NCBI RefSeq assembly: GCF_016811105.1
Contig: NZ_JAFBGM010000001.1
Span: 806,001-870,000 of the forward strand
Origin: Aurantibacter crassamenti
Lineage (GTDB): Bacteria > Bacteroidota > Bacteroidia > Flavobacteriales > Flavobacteriaceae
DNA: 64,000 nt
Reading direction: 5' to 3'
The number at the start of each line of letters is the position of its first letter. Within the stretch, counting starts at the first letter, position 1. The notes below the pieces were generated by a model. It did no database searches. It saw nothing but the letters and a program-made list of their open reading frames with translations, and had not been told where the DNA came from. Shown in pieces: positions 20,710 to 29,517 of this stretch. The translations under genes were made by a program, and so were the position numbers.

Positions 20710-21714
20710 TTAATGTTCGTAGAGATTATTCATGGATTTAATTTGCTTTGCTACTTCAATGCGTAAAATTTTTGGCTCTAAAACTTGAACATCTTGACCG
20801 TAGGATAATATTTGTTGAACAAGCTCCCTATTAATTATTGTATCAAACCAAACCTGATTCTTTTTATCTATTTCAAAAAACAAATCATACCCTGGATGAA
20901 AAGGCTTAGTTTTAAAATATTCTTCTCGACCGTTATAAAAACGTAAAACAACCCTTTCTTTTGTAGAGTTCAAGGGCTTTACAATACCTACCATGGAATT
21001 AAAAAACCTATGCCAATCAGTATTTGATTTTACATAAATTACTTGTTTGTTTTTTTTGAAATCAATTAAACGCTCATCTAATGGAATACTCCAATTTTTA
21101 ATATTTTTAGCATCATTGAACCCGAATACAAACCATCTATTGTTATATTGTTTTAAAACATGTGGATGAAATTCGTATGTAGTTACTTCTTTATCCTTAA
21201 ACCCTTTATATGTTATGGTTAAGACCATTTTATTATTAATGGCATGATAGATTGGTTTCAAAAATTTTATCCCCTTGTACTCATCGTTATGATCATAAAA
21301 CAAAATATTGATATTTTCATTTTTTTGCTTTTGCTCTTCTTCTTGGAACTTTAATAACGCTTCAGCTAATCTGTCATATTTTGGGTGGTTCTCAAATCGT
21401 TCTAGCAATTGTTGAGCTGCATCTATTAAATATTGTTCATAATCAAGTAAGGGTCTATCTGCAATCGTAAAAGATGAATCTGAATATTTTAATATTCTAG
21501 CTTTTTCTGGAAGTGGGGCGGCAAAGCCATTAATGTTATCTCGAAATACCTTTAAGTCTTCCCTAAGTGTTCTGACAGAGATTCTCTCATCTGGATAATG
21601 AATTTCAAGAGCAGTATTGAGAGCTATTAATAAATCTTCGAATGAATAAGCTCTTTTCCTAAAATACTCATCTAAAATATTATATCGCAGATGTGCGTGT
21701 TTACTGTTGGCCAT
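20710..21714 (-). CDS. WYL-domain transcriptional regulator at head of defence island
   Basis: 334-aa cytoplasmic regulator. The N-terminal ~80 residues fit a winged HTH (with SVRTLREDLKVFR as the recognition-helix region), and residues about 150-235 form a WYL domain with the typical EFHPHVLKQYNNRWFVFGF segment; a C-terminal extension domain follows. WYL proteins sense nucleic-acid-like ligands and often control BREX (BrxR) and other defence loci, usually as the first gene. Here it is first in a same-strand series of defence genes, 139 bp before the druH-like gene; two small inverted repeats lie in that gap. It may regulate the Druantia-like genes, BREX, or both; the BREX core has a second HTH regulator. 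Confidence 0.88.
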   Translation of the reverse strand: MANSKHAHLRYNILDEYFRKRAYSFEDLLIALNTALEIHYPDERISVRTLREDLKVFRDNINGFAAPLPEKARILKYSDSSFTIADRPLLDYEQYLIDAAQQLLERFENHPKYDRLAEALLKFQEEEQKQKNENINILFYDHNDEYKGIKFLKPIYHAINNKMVLTITYKGFKDKEVTTYEFHPHVLKQYNNRWFVFGFNDAKNIKNWSIPLDERLIDFKKNKQVIYVKSNTDWHRFFNSMVGIVKPLNSTKERVVLRFYNGREEYFKTKPFHPGYDLFFEIDKKNQVWFDTIINRELVQQILSYGQDVQVLEPKILRIEVAKQIKSMNNLYEH

Positions 21715-21807
21715 AAATTTAAAAAAATTATAGCCGTTAAATTAATCAAAAATCATACGAAGTATTTAATATCCAAGTAAGTTTCATTTTTGAAAAAACA
21801 TTAATTA

Positions 21808-22013
21808 CTATAAATAAATTGCATAATCAACTGTCAACACCTCTTTTTCCCTCATAATTTCCCATTTCTCCTTCGGTTTAGCTTTACAAAGTCTTTTTAA
21901 ATTAGTATTAAGAGATTATAGTATTCTTCTTTGGTAAAGACATTAGCAATGCCATTTACATCTTTAGTACGTATATTGATAGTATTTCTATTTACTTAAA
22001 TTTTAGATAGCAT
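21808..22013 (-). pseudogene. Broken small ORF between the tRNA and the defence island
   Basis: Reading the minus strand from the ATG at 22013 gives MLSKI, an in-frame TAA, then VNRNTINIRTKDVNGIANVF up to EEYYNLL, where a frame change restores an open frame NTNLKRLCKAKPKEKWEIM continuing to the TAG at 21808. The two pieces look protein-like and joined by one nonsense codon and one frameshift, total about 68 residues. I do not recognise the family. It may be a decayed gene of the element that brought the island. Confidence 0.35.
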
Positions 22014-22064
22014 AACTATACCAAATTATTAATATGTCGCCCCTAATGTTGCCCCTTTTTGTAA

Positions 22065-22108
22065 ATAAAAAAACCGTAATATGCTAAAAATTAACATATT
22101 ACGGTTTT
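22065..22108 (-). terminator. Rho-independent terminator downstream of tRNA
   Basis: A perfect 13-bp stem (22071-22083 with 22095-22107, AAACCGTAATATG / CATATTACGGTTT) with an 11-base loop. On the minus strand it is followed by a run of seven T. It begins a few bases past the tRNA 3' end and should stop tRNA transcription before the defence island. Confidence 0.8.
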
Positions 22109-22114
22109 AAAGAG

Positions 22115-22188
22115 TGGTCCCACCTGGACTCGAACCAGGGACCACCTGATTATGAGTCAGGTGCTCTAACCAGCTGAGCTATAGGACC
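22115..22188 (-). tRNA. tRNA with CAU anticodon, probably tRNA-Ile2 (lysidine), alternatively Met
   Basis: A complete 74-nt cloverleaf on the minus strand: acceptor GGTCCTA pairing with TGGGACC (with G-U type pairs), discriminator A, D arm AGCTCAGCTGGTTAGAGC, anticodon stem CCTGA/TCAGG with loop CTCATAA, and T arm with GGTTCGAGTCC. No CCA is encoded. The pairs C4-G69 and C5-G68 are those recognised by TilS in the isoleucine tRNA that receives lysidine at C34, and the loop suits either, so Ile2 is favoured over elongator Met. Initiator features are absent. Confidence 0.93.
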
Positions 22189-22320
22189 GGTTATATTATT
22201 TTCAACATGTCACTAATTAACGATACCGTTAAAAGCGATGGCAAATTTACACATTACCACCAACTACGCAAAATATTGCTCTTTCATTTACTCATTTTAT
22301 GCATAAAAAATCATGTTGCC

Positions 22321-22737
22321 CTAAATTGATGACTCAGAAGAAGCTTCTTGGCAGAGCTCAATCAATATGCCATTTGCTGATTTAGGATGAACAAATGCAA
22401 CTAATTTATTGTCTGCTCCTAATTTAGGAGCTTCATTTATCAAGGTAAATCCTTCTTTTTTTAATCGCGCCATTTCGGCCACAATATCAGTCACAGCAAA
22501 GGCTACATGGTGCACACCTTCTCCTTTTTTTGCAATAAATTTAGCAATTGCACTATCTTCTGAAGTAGCTTCTAGTAATTCTATTTTATTAGGTCCTGTT
22601 TTAAAAAACGAAGTACGAACACCCTCAGAAGCTACTTCTTCAATTTTATAATGGGCAGAGCCCAATAATTTTTCAAAAAGTAAATTAGAAGCTTCCAAAT
22701 TTTGTACGGCGATACCTAAATGTTCAATTTTATTCAT
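22321..22737 (-). CDS. mce: Methylmalonyl-CoA epimerase
   Basis: 138-aa glyoxalase-fold (VOC) enzyme that interconverts the R and S forms of methylmalonyl-CoA in propionate/succinyl-CoA metabolism. Conserved features are the metal-ligand histidine in IEHLGIAV near the N-terminus, GEGVHHVAF in the middle and the late glutamate in GILIELCQ. The start at 22737 (MNKIEHLG) is chosen because homologs begin there; an upstream in-frame ATG adds nine residues with no similarity. It is divergent from rbfA, with a promoter-like ATTG-N18-TAATTTTG (box at 22779-22786) before it. Confidence 0.92.
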   Translation of the reverse strand: MNKIEHLGIAVQNLEASNLLFEKLLGSAHYKIEEVASEGVRTSFFKTGPNKIELLEATSEDSAIAKFIAKKGEGVHHVAFAVTDIVAEMARLKKEGFTLINEAPKLGADNKLVAFVHPKSANGILIELCQEASSESSI

Positions 22738-22778
22738 AATTCTAATTTTACCCCTATAATTCAAAAATGCAACTCCCT

Positions 22779-22808
22779 CAAAATTACGATTTTGATCGCT
22801 GTAACAAT
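22779..22808 (-). promoter_or_regulatory. Bacteroidota-type promoter of mce
   Basis: On the minus strand ATTG is followed after 18 bases by TAATTTTG (22779-22786), matching the Bacteroidota consensus. The mce start codon is about 40 bases further on. Confidence 0.5.
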
Positions 22809-22844
22809 AGTTCTCGGTTCTCGAATATATCGTATTTTTGTGCC

Positions 22845-23237
22845 ATGGAAACGCAAAGACAGAAGAAGATAGCAGGAGTCATTCAAAAGGATATCGTAGA
22901 TATTCTTCAACGTGCAGCTATAGATGGTGGACTAAAAGGTATAATAATCTCAGTAACAAAAGTATCAGTTACTACAGATTTGTCTATTGCCAAGGTGTAT
23001 TTGAGCATTTTTCCGGTTAAAGCTGCTCAAGAACTTTTAGAGGGTATAAAAAGTAATCAACCTTTAATTAAGCATGAGCTATCACAACGCACAAAACATC
23101 AATTAAGAAGAGTACCTCAACTTCAGTTTTATATTGATGATTCTCTCGATTATATTGAAAACATTGAAAAGTCTTTAAAGGGAGATGAAAACCCAATTGA
23201 GAATCGTGATTTGCTAGACAAAAGAAAGAAAATTTGA
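22845..23237 (+). CDS. rbfA: 30S ribosome-binding factor A
   Basis: 130-aa KH-like ribosome maturation factor that binds the 5' end of 16S rRNA during late 30S assembly. The N-terminal METQRQKKIAGVIQKDI and the central segment LSIAKVYLSIF are typical, followed by the Arg-rich RTKHQLRRVPQLQFYIDDSLDY block. The ATG at 22845 is chosen over an earlier in-frame ATG whose extra 26 residues look non-coding. A TATTTTTG box at 22833-22840 lies only 5 bases before this ATG, which would make the transcript nearly leaderless. The stop overlaps the TTG start of the next gene. Confidence 0.95.
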   Translation: METQRQKKIAGVIQKDIVDILQRAAIDGGLKGIIISVTKVSVTTDLSIAKVYLSIFPVKAAQELLEGIKSNQPLIKHELSQRTKHQLRRVPQLQFYIDDSLDYIENIEKSLKGDENPIENRDLLDKRKKI

Positions 23238-24430
23238 ATTTCACCTATTACATCGCTCAGCGTTATGTGCGGTCTAAGAGCAGCCAAAATGCTGTTAATA
23301 TTATCAATTTTATTACTTTTTTAGTTACCGTAATTGGTTCGGCAGCTTTGTTTATTGTTCTTTCTGGCTTTTCAGGATTAAAAACATTCAGCCTTTCTTT
23401 TAGTAATTCATTTGACCCTGATTTAAAAGCGCTACCCGCAACCGGAAAATTTTTCTCAATACCACAAGATGCTGAAAAAGCACTAAATAATCTTAATGGC
23501 ATTGCTTCCTACTCGCGTGAAATTGAAGAAAAAGTCTATCTCACCCATAAAGAAACTGGTGATATAGCTATTATTAAAGGGGTTGATGATTCATATGTAC
23601 GTACAACCGGTGTAGATAGTACTATGATTTCTGGCAAATGGACTATTGATGAAAAAAGAGGCGTAGCTGGTGTTGGTATAATGCGATTGCTCAATTTAAC
23701 TCAAAACCAATTTAGAAACCCACTAGTAATATTAGTGCCCAAACCAGGCAAGGGGTCCTTCTCACAACAAACCAGTCCATACAATGAGCTACCAATGGTT
23801 ATTGGTGGCATTTATTCTGTGGAGGAAAATTTAGATAAAAAATACATTTTTACTGATATTACAACGGTACAGCGTTTATTAGAAAAAGACAGTACTCAAG
23901 TTTCTGGAATCAATTTTAAATTGAGCCCTACAACTGATGTTACCACTGCAAAAGCAGAACTAAAAAAAATATTCGGCGATGCAATAATTCTAAAAGATCG
24001 TCAAGAATTAAACAGTTCTTTACATCGCATGCTGAACACTGAAAATTTAGCTACTTATTTAATCTTCACTTTAGTATTAATCATTGCCCTTTTTAATGTT
24101 GTAGGGGCTATAATTATGATGATTTTAGATAAGTTGAGCAATTTAAAAACCATGTATAATTTTGGCGCTACATTAAAAGAGTTGCGCCGTATTTACTTTA
24201 TTCAAGGGATGCTGGTTACAGGTGCCGGTGGAATAATAGGTGTTTTAATTGGCACTCTATTAATTGGTTCTCAATTATTATTTGGTTGGGTAAAAATCGG
24301 ATATATCGATTACCCTGTAGAACTAAAATTAATCAATATAGCAATAGTCTTAGCTACCATTTTTGTGCTAGGTTTTATTGCTGCAAAACTTGCAAGTAGT
24401 AGAATAAACAAGAAATTAATCGCGCCTTGA
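23234..24430 (+). CDS. LolC/LolE-like ABC transporter permease (FtsX family)
   Basis: 398-aa inner-membrane protein: one N-terminal membrane segment near residues 20-45, a large periplasmic domain (about 50-270), then three membrane segments (about 275-300, 320-345, 370-390). This is the FtsX/MacB-PCD layout of lipoprotein-releasing permeases LolC/LolE, which with an ATPase extract lipoproteins toward the outer membrane. No ATPase gene is adjacent. The start is TTG at 23234, overlapping the rbfA stop as TTGA; the conserved N-terminus (YIAQRYVRSKSSQNAVNIIN) begins at once, so no later start fits. It ends 1 base before the convergent dusB stop. Confidence 0.85.
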   Translation: MNFTYYIAQRYVRSKSSQNAVNIINFITFLVTVIGSAALFIVLSGFSGLKTFSLSFSNSFDPDLKALPATGKFFSIPQDAEKALNNLNGIASYSREIEEKVYLTHKETGDIAIIKGVDDSYVRTTGVDSTMISGKWTIDEKRGVAGVGIMRLLNLTQNQFRNPLVILVPKPGKGSFSQQTSPYNELPMVIGGIYSVEENLDKKYIFTDITTVQRLLEKDSTQVSGINFKLSPTTDVTTAKAELKKIFGDAIILKDRQELNSSLHRMLNTENLATYLIFTLVLIIALFNVVGAIIMMILDKLSNLKTMYNFGATLKELRRIYFIQGMLVTGAGGIIGVLIGTLLIGSQLLFGWVKIGYIDYPVELKLINIAIVLATIFVLGFIAAKLASSRINKKLIAP

Positions 24431-24431
24431 T

Positions 24432-25421
24432 TTAAAACTGGTAATCACCAAACTTATCTAAAACCTCATCAAAAGCTGCGAAAACATCAGGTGATTCATC
24501 GCTAGTTACCATCTTCATTCGATAGGGTTTAAAATCAGGAATACCTTTAAAGTAATTGGTATAATGTCTGCGTGTTTCAAAAACACCCAGCTTCTCCCCT
24601 TTCCAATCTATGGCCATTTGTAAATGTCTGCGTGCTGCATCAACACGTTCTATCATAGTTGGTGGCGCTAATTTTTCGCCTGTTTCAAAAAAGTGTTTTA
24701 CTTCCTTGAAAAACCAAGGATAACCGATACTTGCACGCCCAATCATGGCACCATCTAGTCCGTAATCGTCACGCATTCTTTTTGCAGCTTCAGGCGAATC
24801 AATATCACCATTTCCGAAAACAGGAATATGCATACGCTGATTATTCTTTACTTCAGCAATAGGTTTCCAATCAGCATTGCCTTTATACATTTGAGCACGA
24901 GTACGCCCATGTATTGCAATGGCCTTACAGCCCACATCTTGCAAACGTTCAGCAACCTCAACAATCATGATGGAATCATCATCCCAACCCAATCTTGTTT
25001 TTACAGTAATCGGAAGATTTGTTCGTTCAACCATAGCTTTGGTTAACGAAACCATTAAATCAATATCTTTTAAAATTCCTGCTCCAGCACCTTTGCTAAC
25101 CACTTTTTTTACCGGACATCCAAAATTAATATCAATAATATCAGGATTCGATTTCTCAACAATTTCAACCGATTGTAACATCGAATCTAAATTTGCTCCA
25201 AAAATCTGAATACCTACAGGCCGTTCTTTTTCATAGATATCTAATTTCATAACGCTTTTAGCCGCATCACGAATCAATCCTTCTGAAGAAATAAATTCAG
25301 TATAAACTACATCTGCACCCTGTTCTTTGCATAATGCTCGAAAAGGTGGATCGCTAACGTCTTCCATAGGCGCAAGTAGCAATGGAAATTCTGGAAGCTG
25401 TATGTCTCCTATTTTTGGCAT
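24432..25421 (-). CDS. dusB: tRNA-dihydrouridine synthase B
   Basis: 329-aa FMN enzyme reducing uridines in tRNA to dihydrouridine, most likely at position 17. The TIM-barrel start LLAPMEDVSDPPFRALC, the catalytic-cysteine segment INFGCPVKKV near residue 100, the HGRTRAQMY segment and the GNGDI / DGAMIGRASIG phosphate-binding parts are all present. It is a single gene convergent with the permease and followed by lepA on the opposite strand. Confidence 0.95.
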   Translation of the reverse strand: MPKIGDIQLPEFPLLLAPMEDVSDPPFRALCKEQGADVVYTEFISSEGLIRDAAKSVMKLDIYEKERPVGIQIFGANLDSMLQSVEIVEKSNPDIIDINFGCPVKKVVSKGAGAGILKDIDLMVSLTKAMVERTNLPITVKTRLGWDDDSIMIVEVAERLQDVGCKAIAIHGRTRAQMYKGNADWKPIAEVKNNQRMHIPVFGNGDIDSPEAAKRMRDDYGLDGAMIGRASIGYPWFFKEVKHFFETGEKLAPPTMIERVDAARRHLQMAIDWKGEKLGVFETRRHYTNYFKGIPDFKPYRMKMVTSDESPDVFAAFDEVLDKFGDYQF

Positions 25422-25694
25422 TTATTCTTCAATTTTTCAGGGCTGCAAATTTAAGGAATTTTAAAAGCAATCACCGTTATATTCTGGCAACGTTTCTGTT
25501 ATCGACTGTATTCAAGTGGAATCATTTATCATAAAAAGCCAATTGCAAATTATAGTAAGAAGATATTCGTTAAAAATTGAACAATACAGTCTAGTAATTC
25601 AGTAAAAGTTTAAACTATTAGTCCGTCTTAAAATAATGTATCTTTGCCAGTTAACTAGAGTCCTTTATAGCTTAATTAAACAAGTTTAGCATCA
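25422..25694. other. Intergenic region between dusB and lepA
   Basis: 273 bases with divergent promoters for dusB and lepA. The lepA-side box TATCTTTG (25639-25646) is listed separately. I see no ORF or RNA structure here. Confidence 0.5.
25639..25646 (+). promoter_or_regulatory. -7 box of lepA promoter
   Basis: TATCTTTG matches the Bacteroidota TAnnTTTG consensus and lies 48 bases before the lepA ATG. A clear -33 TTTG is not present; GTTTAAA at about 25608 is the nearest candidate and is slightly too far. Confidence 0.4.
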
Positions 25695-27491
25695 ATGAAG
25701 AATATTCGAAACTTCTGTATAATTGCACATATTGATCATGGTAAAAGTACCTTGGCAGATCGCTTGTTAGATTTTACGGGTTCAGTAACTGACCGTGAAA
25801 AAAAAGAACAACTTTTAGATAGTATGGATTTAGAGCGTGAACGCGGTATCACGATTAAGAGTCATGCCATTCAAATGGAATATACACACGAAGGTCAAGA
25901 GTATATTTTAAATCTTATCGACACCCCTGGTCACGTTGATTTCTCATATGAAGTTTCAAGGTCTATAGCTGCTTGTGAAGGTGCATTATTAGTTGTAGAT
26001 GCAGCGCAAAGTATTCAAGCACAGACTATTTCAAATCTATATTTAGCATTAGAGAATGATCTTGAAATTATTCCTGTTTTAAATAAAGTAGACTTACCAA
26101 GTGCCAGCCCTGAAGAAGTGACTGATGACATAGTTGACCTTTTAGGTTGTAAGGCTGAAGAAGTTATTCCTGCAAGTGCTAAAACAGGAATTGGTATAAA
26201 AGAAATTCTTACGGCAATAATTGAACGCATACCTGCACCTACAGGCAATTTAGATGAATCATTGCAAGCACTTGTTTTTGATTCTGTTTACAATCCTTTT
26301 AGAGGTGTAGAAACCTATTTTAGAGTTATTAATGGCGAAATTAAAAAAGGTCAAAAGATAAAATTCGTAGCAACTGATAAAGATTATTTTGCTGATGAAG
26401 TAGGTACGTTAAAATTAGTTCAGCATCCGAAGCAAAGTATAAAAGCAGGCGATGTTGGTTATTTAATTACTGGTATTAAAGATGCACGAGAAGTAAAAGT
26501 TGGTGATACCATTACTGATGCTGCAAAACCAACAGTAAATCCGATTGAAGGATTTGAAGACGTAAAACCGATGGTTTTTGCAGGTATTTACCCTGTAGAT
26601 ACTGATGAATTTGAAGAATTGCGTTCTTCAATGGAGAAATTGCAATTGAATGACGCGTCTCTAGTTTTCGCACCTGAGAGCAGTGCTGCACTTGGTTTCG
26701 GATTTCGTTGTGGCTTTCTTGGAATGTTACATATGGAGATTATTCAAGAGCGTTTAGAGCGTGAGTTTAACATGACAGTAATTACCACTGTACCCAATGT
26801 TAGTTACCATGCCTTTACACGTAAAAACCCTGATATTCCAATTGTTGTAAACAACCCATCTGATCTACCTGACCCTTCAAGCATTGATCATGTAGAAGAA
26901 CCGTATATAAAAGCTACAATTATTACCAAAGCTGACTTTGTAGGTAATGTAATGTCTTTATGTATTGAAAAAAGGGGGGTGATTACCAATCAAACTTATT
27001 TGACAACCGAGCGTGTTGAGTTAAATTTTGATATGCCTTTGGCAGAAATTGTTTTTGATTTCTATGACCGCTTAAAGACTGTCTCAAAAGGATACGCTTC
27101 TTTCGATTATACACCAATAGGAATGCGTCCTTCTAAACTAGTACGTGTTGATATTTTACTAAATGCGCAACCAGTAGATGCACTTTCTGCTTTACTTCAT
27201 GCTGATAATGCAGTGAATATTGGTAAAAAGATATGTGCAAAGCTAAAGGAACTTATACCACGACAACAGTTTGATATTCCTATTCAAGCAGCAATTGGTG
27301 CTAAAATAATTTCAAGAGAAACCACAAAAGCACTACGTAAAGATGTAACTGCGAAATGTTATGGTGGTGATATTTCTAGAAAACGTAAGTTATTAGAAAA
27401 GCAGAAAAAAGGTAAAAAACGAATGCGCCAGGTAGGTAATGTTGAAGTACCGCAAGAAGCATTTATGGCCGTTTTAAAGCTAAATGATTAA
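25695..27491 (+). CDS. lepA: Elongation factor 4 (LepA) GTPase
   Basis: 598-aa translational GTPase, the family's usual length. G1 is AHIDHGKST (residues 11-19), G2 lies in RERGITIK, G3 DTPGHVD, and G4 NKVD. EF-G-like domains II, III and V follow, and the unique C-terminal domain ends with [20 protein letters not shown]. LepA acts on the ribosome, affecting back-translocation and initiation complexes. A monocistronic layout is likely. Confidence 0.97.
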   Translation: MKNIRNFCIIAHIDHGKSTLADRLLDFTGSVTDREKKEQLLDSMDLERERGITIKSHAIQMEYTHEGQEYILNLIDTPGHVDFSYEVSRSIAACEGALLVVDAAQSIQAQTISNLYLALENDLEIIPVLNKVDLPSASPEEVTDDIVDLLGCKAEEVIPASAKTGIGIKEILTAIIERIPAPTGNLDESLQALVFDSVYNPFRGVETYFRVINGEIKKGQKIKFVATDKDYFADEVGTLKLVQHPKQSIKAGDVGYLITGIKDAREVKVGDTITDAAKPTVNPIEGFEDVKPMVFAGIYPVDTDEFEELRSSMEKLQLNDASLVFAPESSAALGFGFRCGFLGMLHMEIIQERLEREFNMTVITTVPNVSYHAFTRKNPDIPIVVNNPSDLPDPSSIDHVEEPYIKATIITKADFVGNVMSLCIEKRGVITNQTYLTTERVELNFDMPLAEIVFDFYDRLKTVSKGYASFDYTPIGMRPSKLVRVDILLNAQPVDALSALLHADNAVNIGKKICAKLKELIPRQQFDIPIQAAIGAKIISRETTKALRKDVTAKCYGGDISRKRKLLEKQKKGKKRMRQVGNVEVPQEAFMAVLKLND

Positions 27492-27592
27492 AAATCATTC
27501 TTTATTAAAAATTTGTAACTATTTTCTTACTTTGTTTCTTTTGAGGGCAATTTTTCTTGACAAGCCAAGTTTATAATAAAAAGTTTCCCCAA

Positions 27593-27820
27593 ATGACTAC
27601 CTACATCGCTCAATTCGTTGCAAAACATCGGGTTATTCAAATTGAACAGAATTCCATATTTACTTGGAGACAAGAAGGTGGTGAAATTGATGAATCAATG
27701 TTAGCTGACAAGATTATGCGAGAATCAGCAATCCATTTTTATAGACTTGTTGCAGGTTCAAATTATCAGATAAATTCTGAAGATATTTCCATTAGTGTAT
27801 GGAAAACAATGGTTTTCTAA
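27593..27820 (+). CDS. Small hypothetical protein, 75 aa
   Basis: Short ORF from ATG 27593 (an in-frame TTG at 27557 would add 12 residues). Residues read like a folded globular protein with balanced composition and no membrane segment or signal (for example FVAKHRVIQIEQNSIFTWRQ). I do not recognise a family. It lies between lepA and a secreted glycosidase, same strand, with 100 bp on the left side. Coding is likely but not certain. Confidence 0.55.
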   Translation: MTTYIAQFVAKHRVIQIEQNSIFTWRQEGGEIDESMLADKIMRESAIHFYRLVAGSNYQINSEDISISVWKTMVF

Positions 27821-27872
27821 TCTAGTTTCTTTTTCTCTAATTTACTAACTTCATTGCCAAACTAAACTGACA

Positions 27873-29510
27873 ATGAAGTACAAACAATTTCTTCTTTTTA
27901 CCATACTACCTTTACTATTTATATCTGCTCAATCCTCTAAAAATAATATTCCACAATGGACAACCATTGAGCTAACCCTTACGGCAAAAGATGATTATAA
28001 AAACCCATATACAGATATTGATGTTTGGGCTATTTTTTACAATTCAAAAAATGAAGAATTCATAAGACCTGCATTTTGGGATGGAACCAATATTTGGAAA
28101 GTCCGTTTTGCCCCCAATGACAATAATTCAAAATGGACATGGAAATCTTTTGCTTCAAATACGAATGATCGCGGTCTGAATAATCAAACAGGTTCTTTTA
28201 AATCAACACACTATTCCGGCACAAATAATCTGACAAAGAATGGACCTCTGAAAATGTCTAAAGGCCACAGAAGTGTTACTCATTCTAACGGAACACCATT
28301 TTTAATGGTTGGTGATACCCCATGGGCTATGCCTTTTAGAGCCACCAACGTTCAAGTTGAAATTTATGCCAAAGATCGTCAAGAAAAAGGTTACAATACT
28401 GCTCTAATGATGACAGTACAGCCAGATATGAATGCTGAAGGTCCAAACGAACGAAACACTGAAATGGGGTTTAAAAGAGCTTTCAATGACTTGTCTAATG
28501 GACATTTAAATGATATTAATATCGACTATTTTAAATATTATGATGGAATTGTTGAAACCCTAATTAATCATGAAATTGTTCCCGTTTTTCAACCTGTTTT
28601 TCATGGCTTCGGATGGAAAGGATTACAAGCTTTAGGCAAATCAGTTGACCCAAATGAATATGTTCGCTACTGTAAATACTTATTAGCAAGATACGGTACC
28701 AATCCAGCAATTTGGTTACTAGGAGCTGACCATAATGGTAAAGACCCCGGTGTACTTGAAAGTGGAGAAATGTTAGAAAAATGGGATTGTTATGCGCAAC
28801 CTACAGGCATTCATTACAATCCATGTGATGACTACCTCGCAGATTGGGCGAATGGTGATCGTGAACATTGCTTTCACAACAACAAATCATATCAAGAAAA
28901 GAAATGGCTTGACTTTCAATGGGCACAAACCGGTCATAGTAGTGAACACCTTTATCATAAAGTTGAACAGATGTATAACAATCTGCCCACAAAAGCTGTA
29001 GCTAATGGTGAGCCAACCTATGAAGGTATGGGCGATGGAAAAGATGGTCTTGGCTGGTGGCAAGGTGAAGAAGCATGGATGCAATTGATGCACGGTGGTA
29101 CAATGGGTATAGTTTATGGTGCAGCAACATTATGGCAATGGAAAATTACAGCAACAGAACAAGGCTGGCAACCATGGACAGATCAAGCAACATCTTGGAA
29201 AGATGCTATGCAAATGAAAGGTGCTAATTATGTTGGTCTTGTTGGTAAAATATTAAATGGATATGATTTAACTGATATAGAAAAACGATGGGAGCTGGCA
29301 AATGGTAAACCATTATTGGTTAAAGAAAATCAATTATATCTATCGTATTTAAATGAGGGGGGTAACATAAGTATTTCAGGAATTCCGGCGGGTTCAACTT
29401 TTCATTGGGCAAACCCTAAAACTGGAGAAATTACACCAAAAGAAAAGGTAAGATCAACAACGTTCCCTGCTCCAGATAAAAAACCATGGGTACTAATTAT
29501 ATCAAATTAA
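27873..29510 (+). CDS. Secreted glycoside hydrolase, DUF5060/DUF4038 (GH140-like)
   Basis: 545-aa protein with a signal peptide (hydrophobic residues about 5-18). A DUF5060 beta-domain (about 25-105: AIFYNS, FRPAFWDG-like strands) is followed by a DUF4038 TIM barrel (about 125-450) with GDTPWAMPFRA, AIWLLGADHNG and AVANGEPTYEGMGD segments, where acidic residues at strand ends are the likely catalysts. A C-terminal beta-domain follows. This architecture includes apiosidases that cut apiose from pectin rhamnogalacturonan-II (GH140); the exact substrate is not shown. It has no close sugar-use neighbours on either side. Confidence 0.82.
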   Translation: MKYKQFLLFTILPLLFISAQSSKNNIPQWTTIELTLTAKDDYKNPYTDIDVWAIFYNSKNEEFIRPAFWDGTNIWKVRFAPNDNNSKWTWKSFASNTNDRGLNNQTGSFKSTHYSGTNNLTKNGPLKMSKGHRSVTHSNGTPFLMVGDTPWAMPFRATNVQVEIYAKDRQEKGYNTALMMTVQPDMNAEGPNERNTEMGFKRAFNDLSNGHLNDINIDYFKYYDGIVETLINHEIVPVFQPVFHGFGWKGLQALGKSVDPNEYVRYCKYLLARYGTNPAIWLLGADHNGKDPGVLESGEMLEKWDCYAQPTGIHYNPCDDYLADWANGDREHCFHNNKSYQEKKWLDFQWAQTGHSSEHLYHKVEQMYNNLPTKAVANGEPTYEGMGDGKDGLGWWQGEEAWMQLMHGGTMGIVYGAATLWQWKITATEQGWQPWTDQATSWKDAMQMKGANYVGLVGKILNGYDLTDIEKRWELANGKPLLVKENQLYLSYLNEGGNISISGIPAGSTFHWANPKTGEITPKEKVRSTTFPAPDKKPWVLIISN

Positions 29511-29517
29511 TCAACTC

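Noticed and set aside
27483-27499. AT-rich hairpin around the lepA stop codon
   Set aside because: Only AT pairs and a weak stem, no GC core; not distinguishable from chance.
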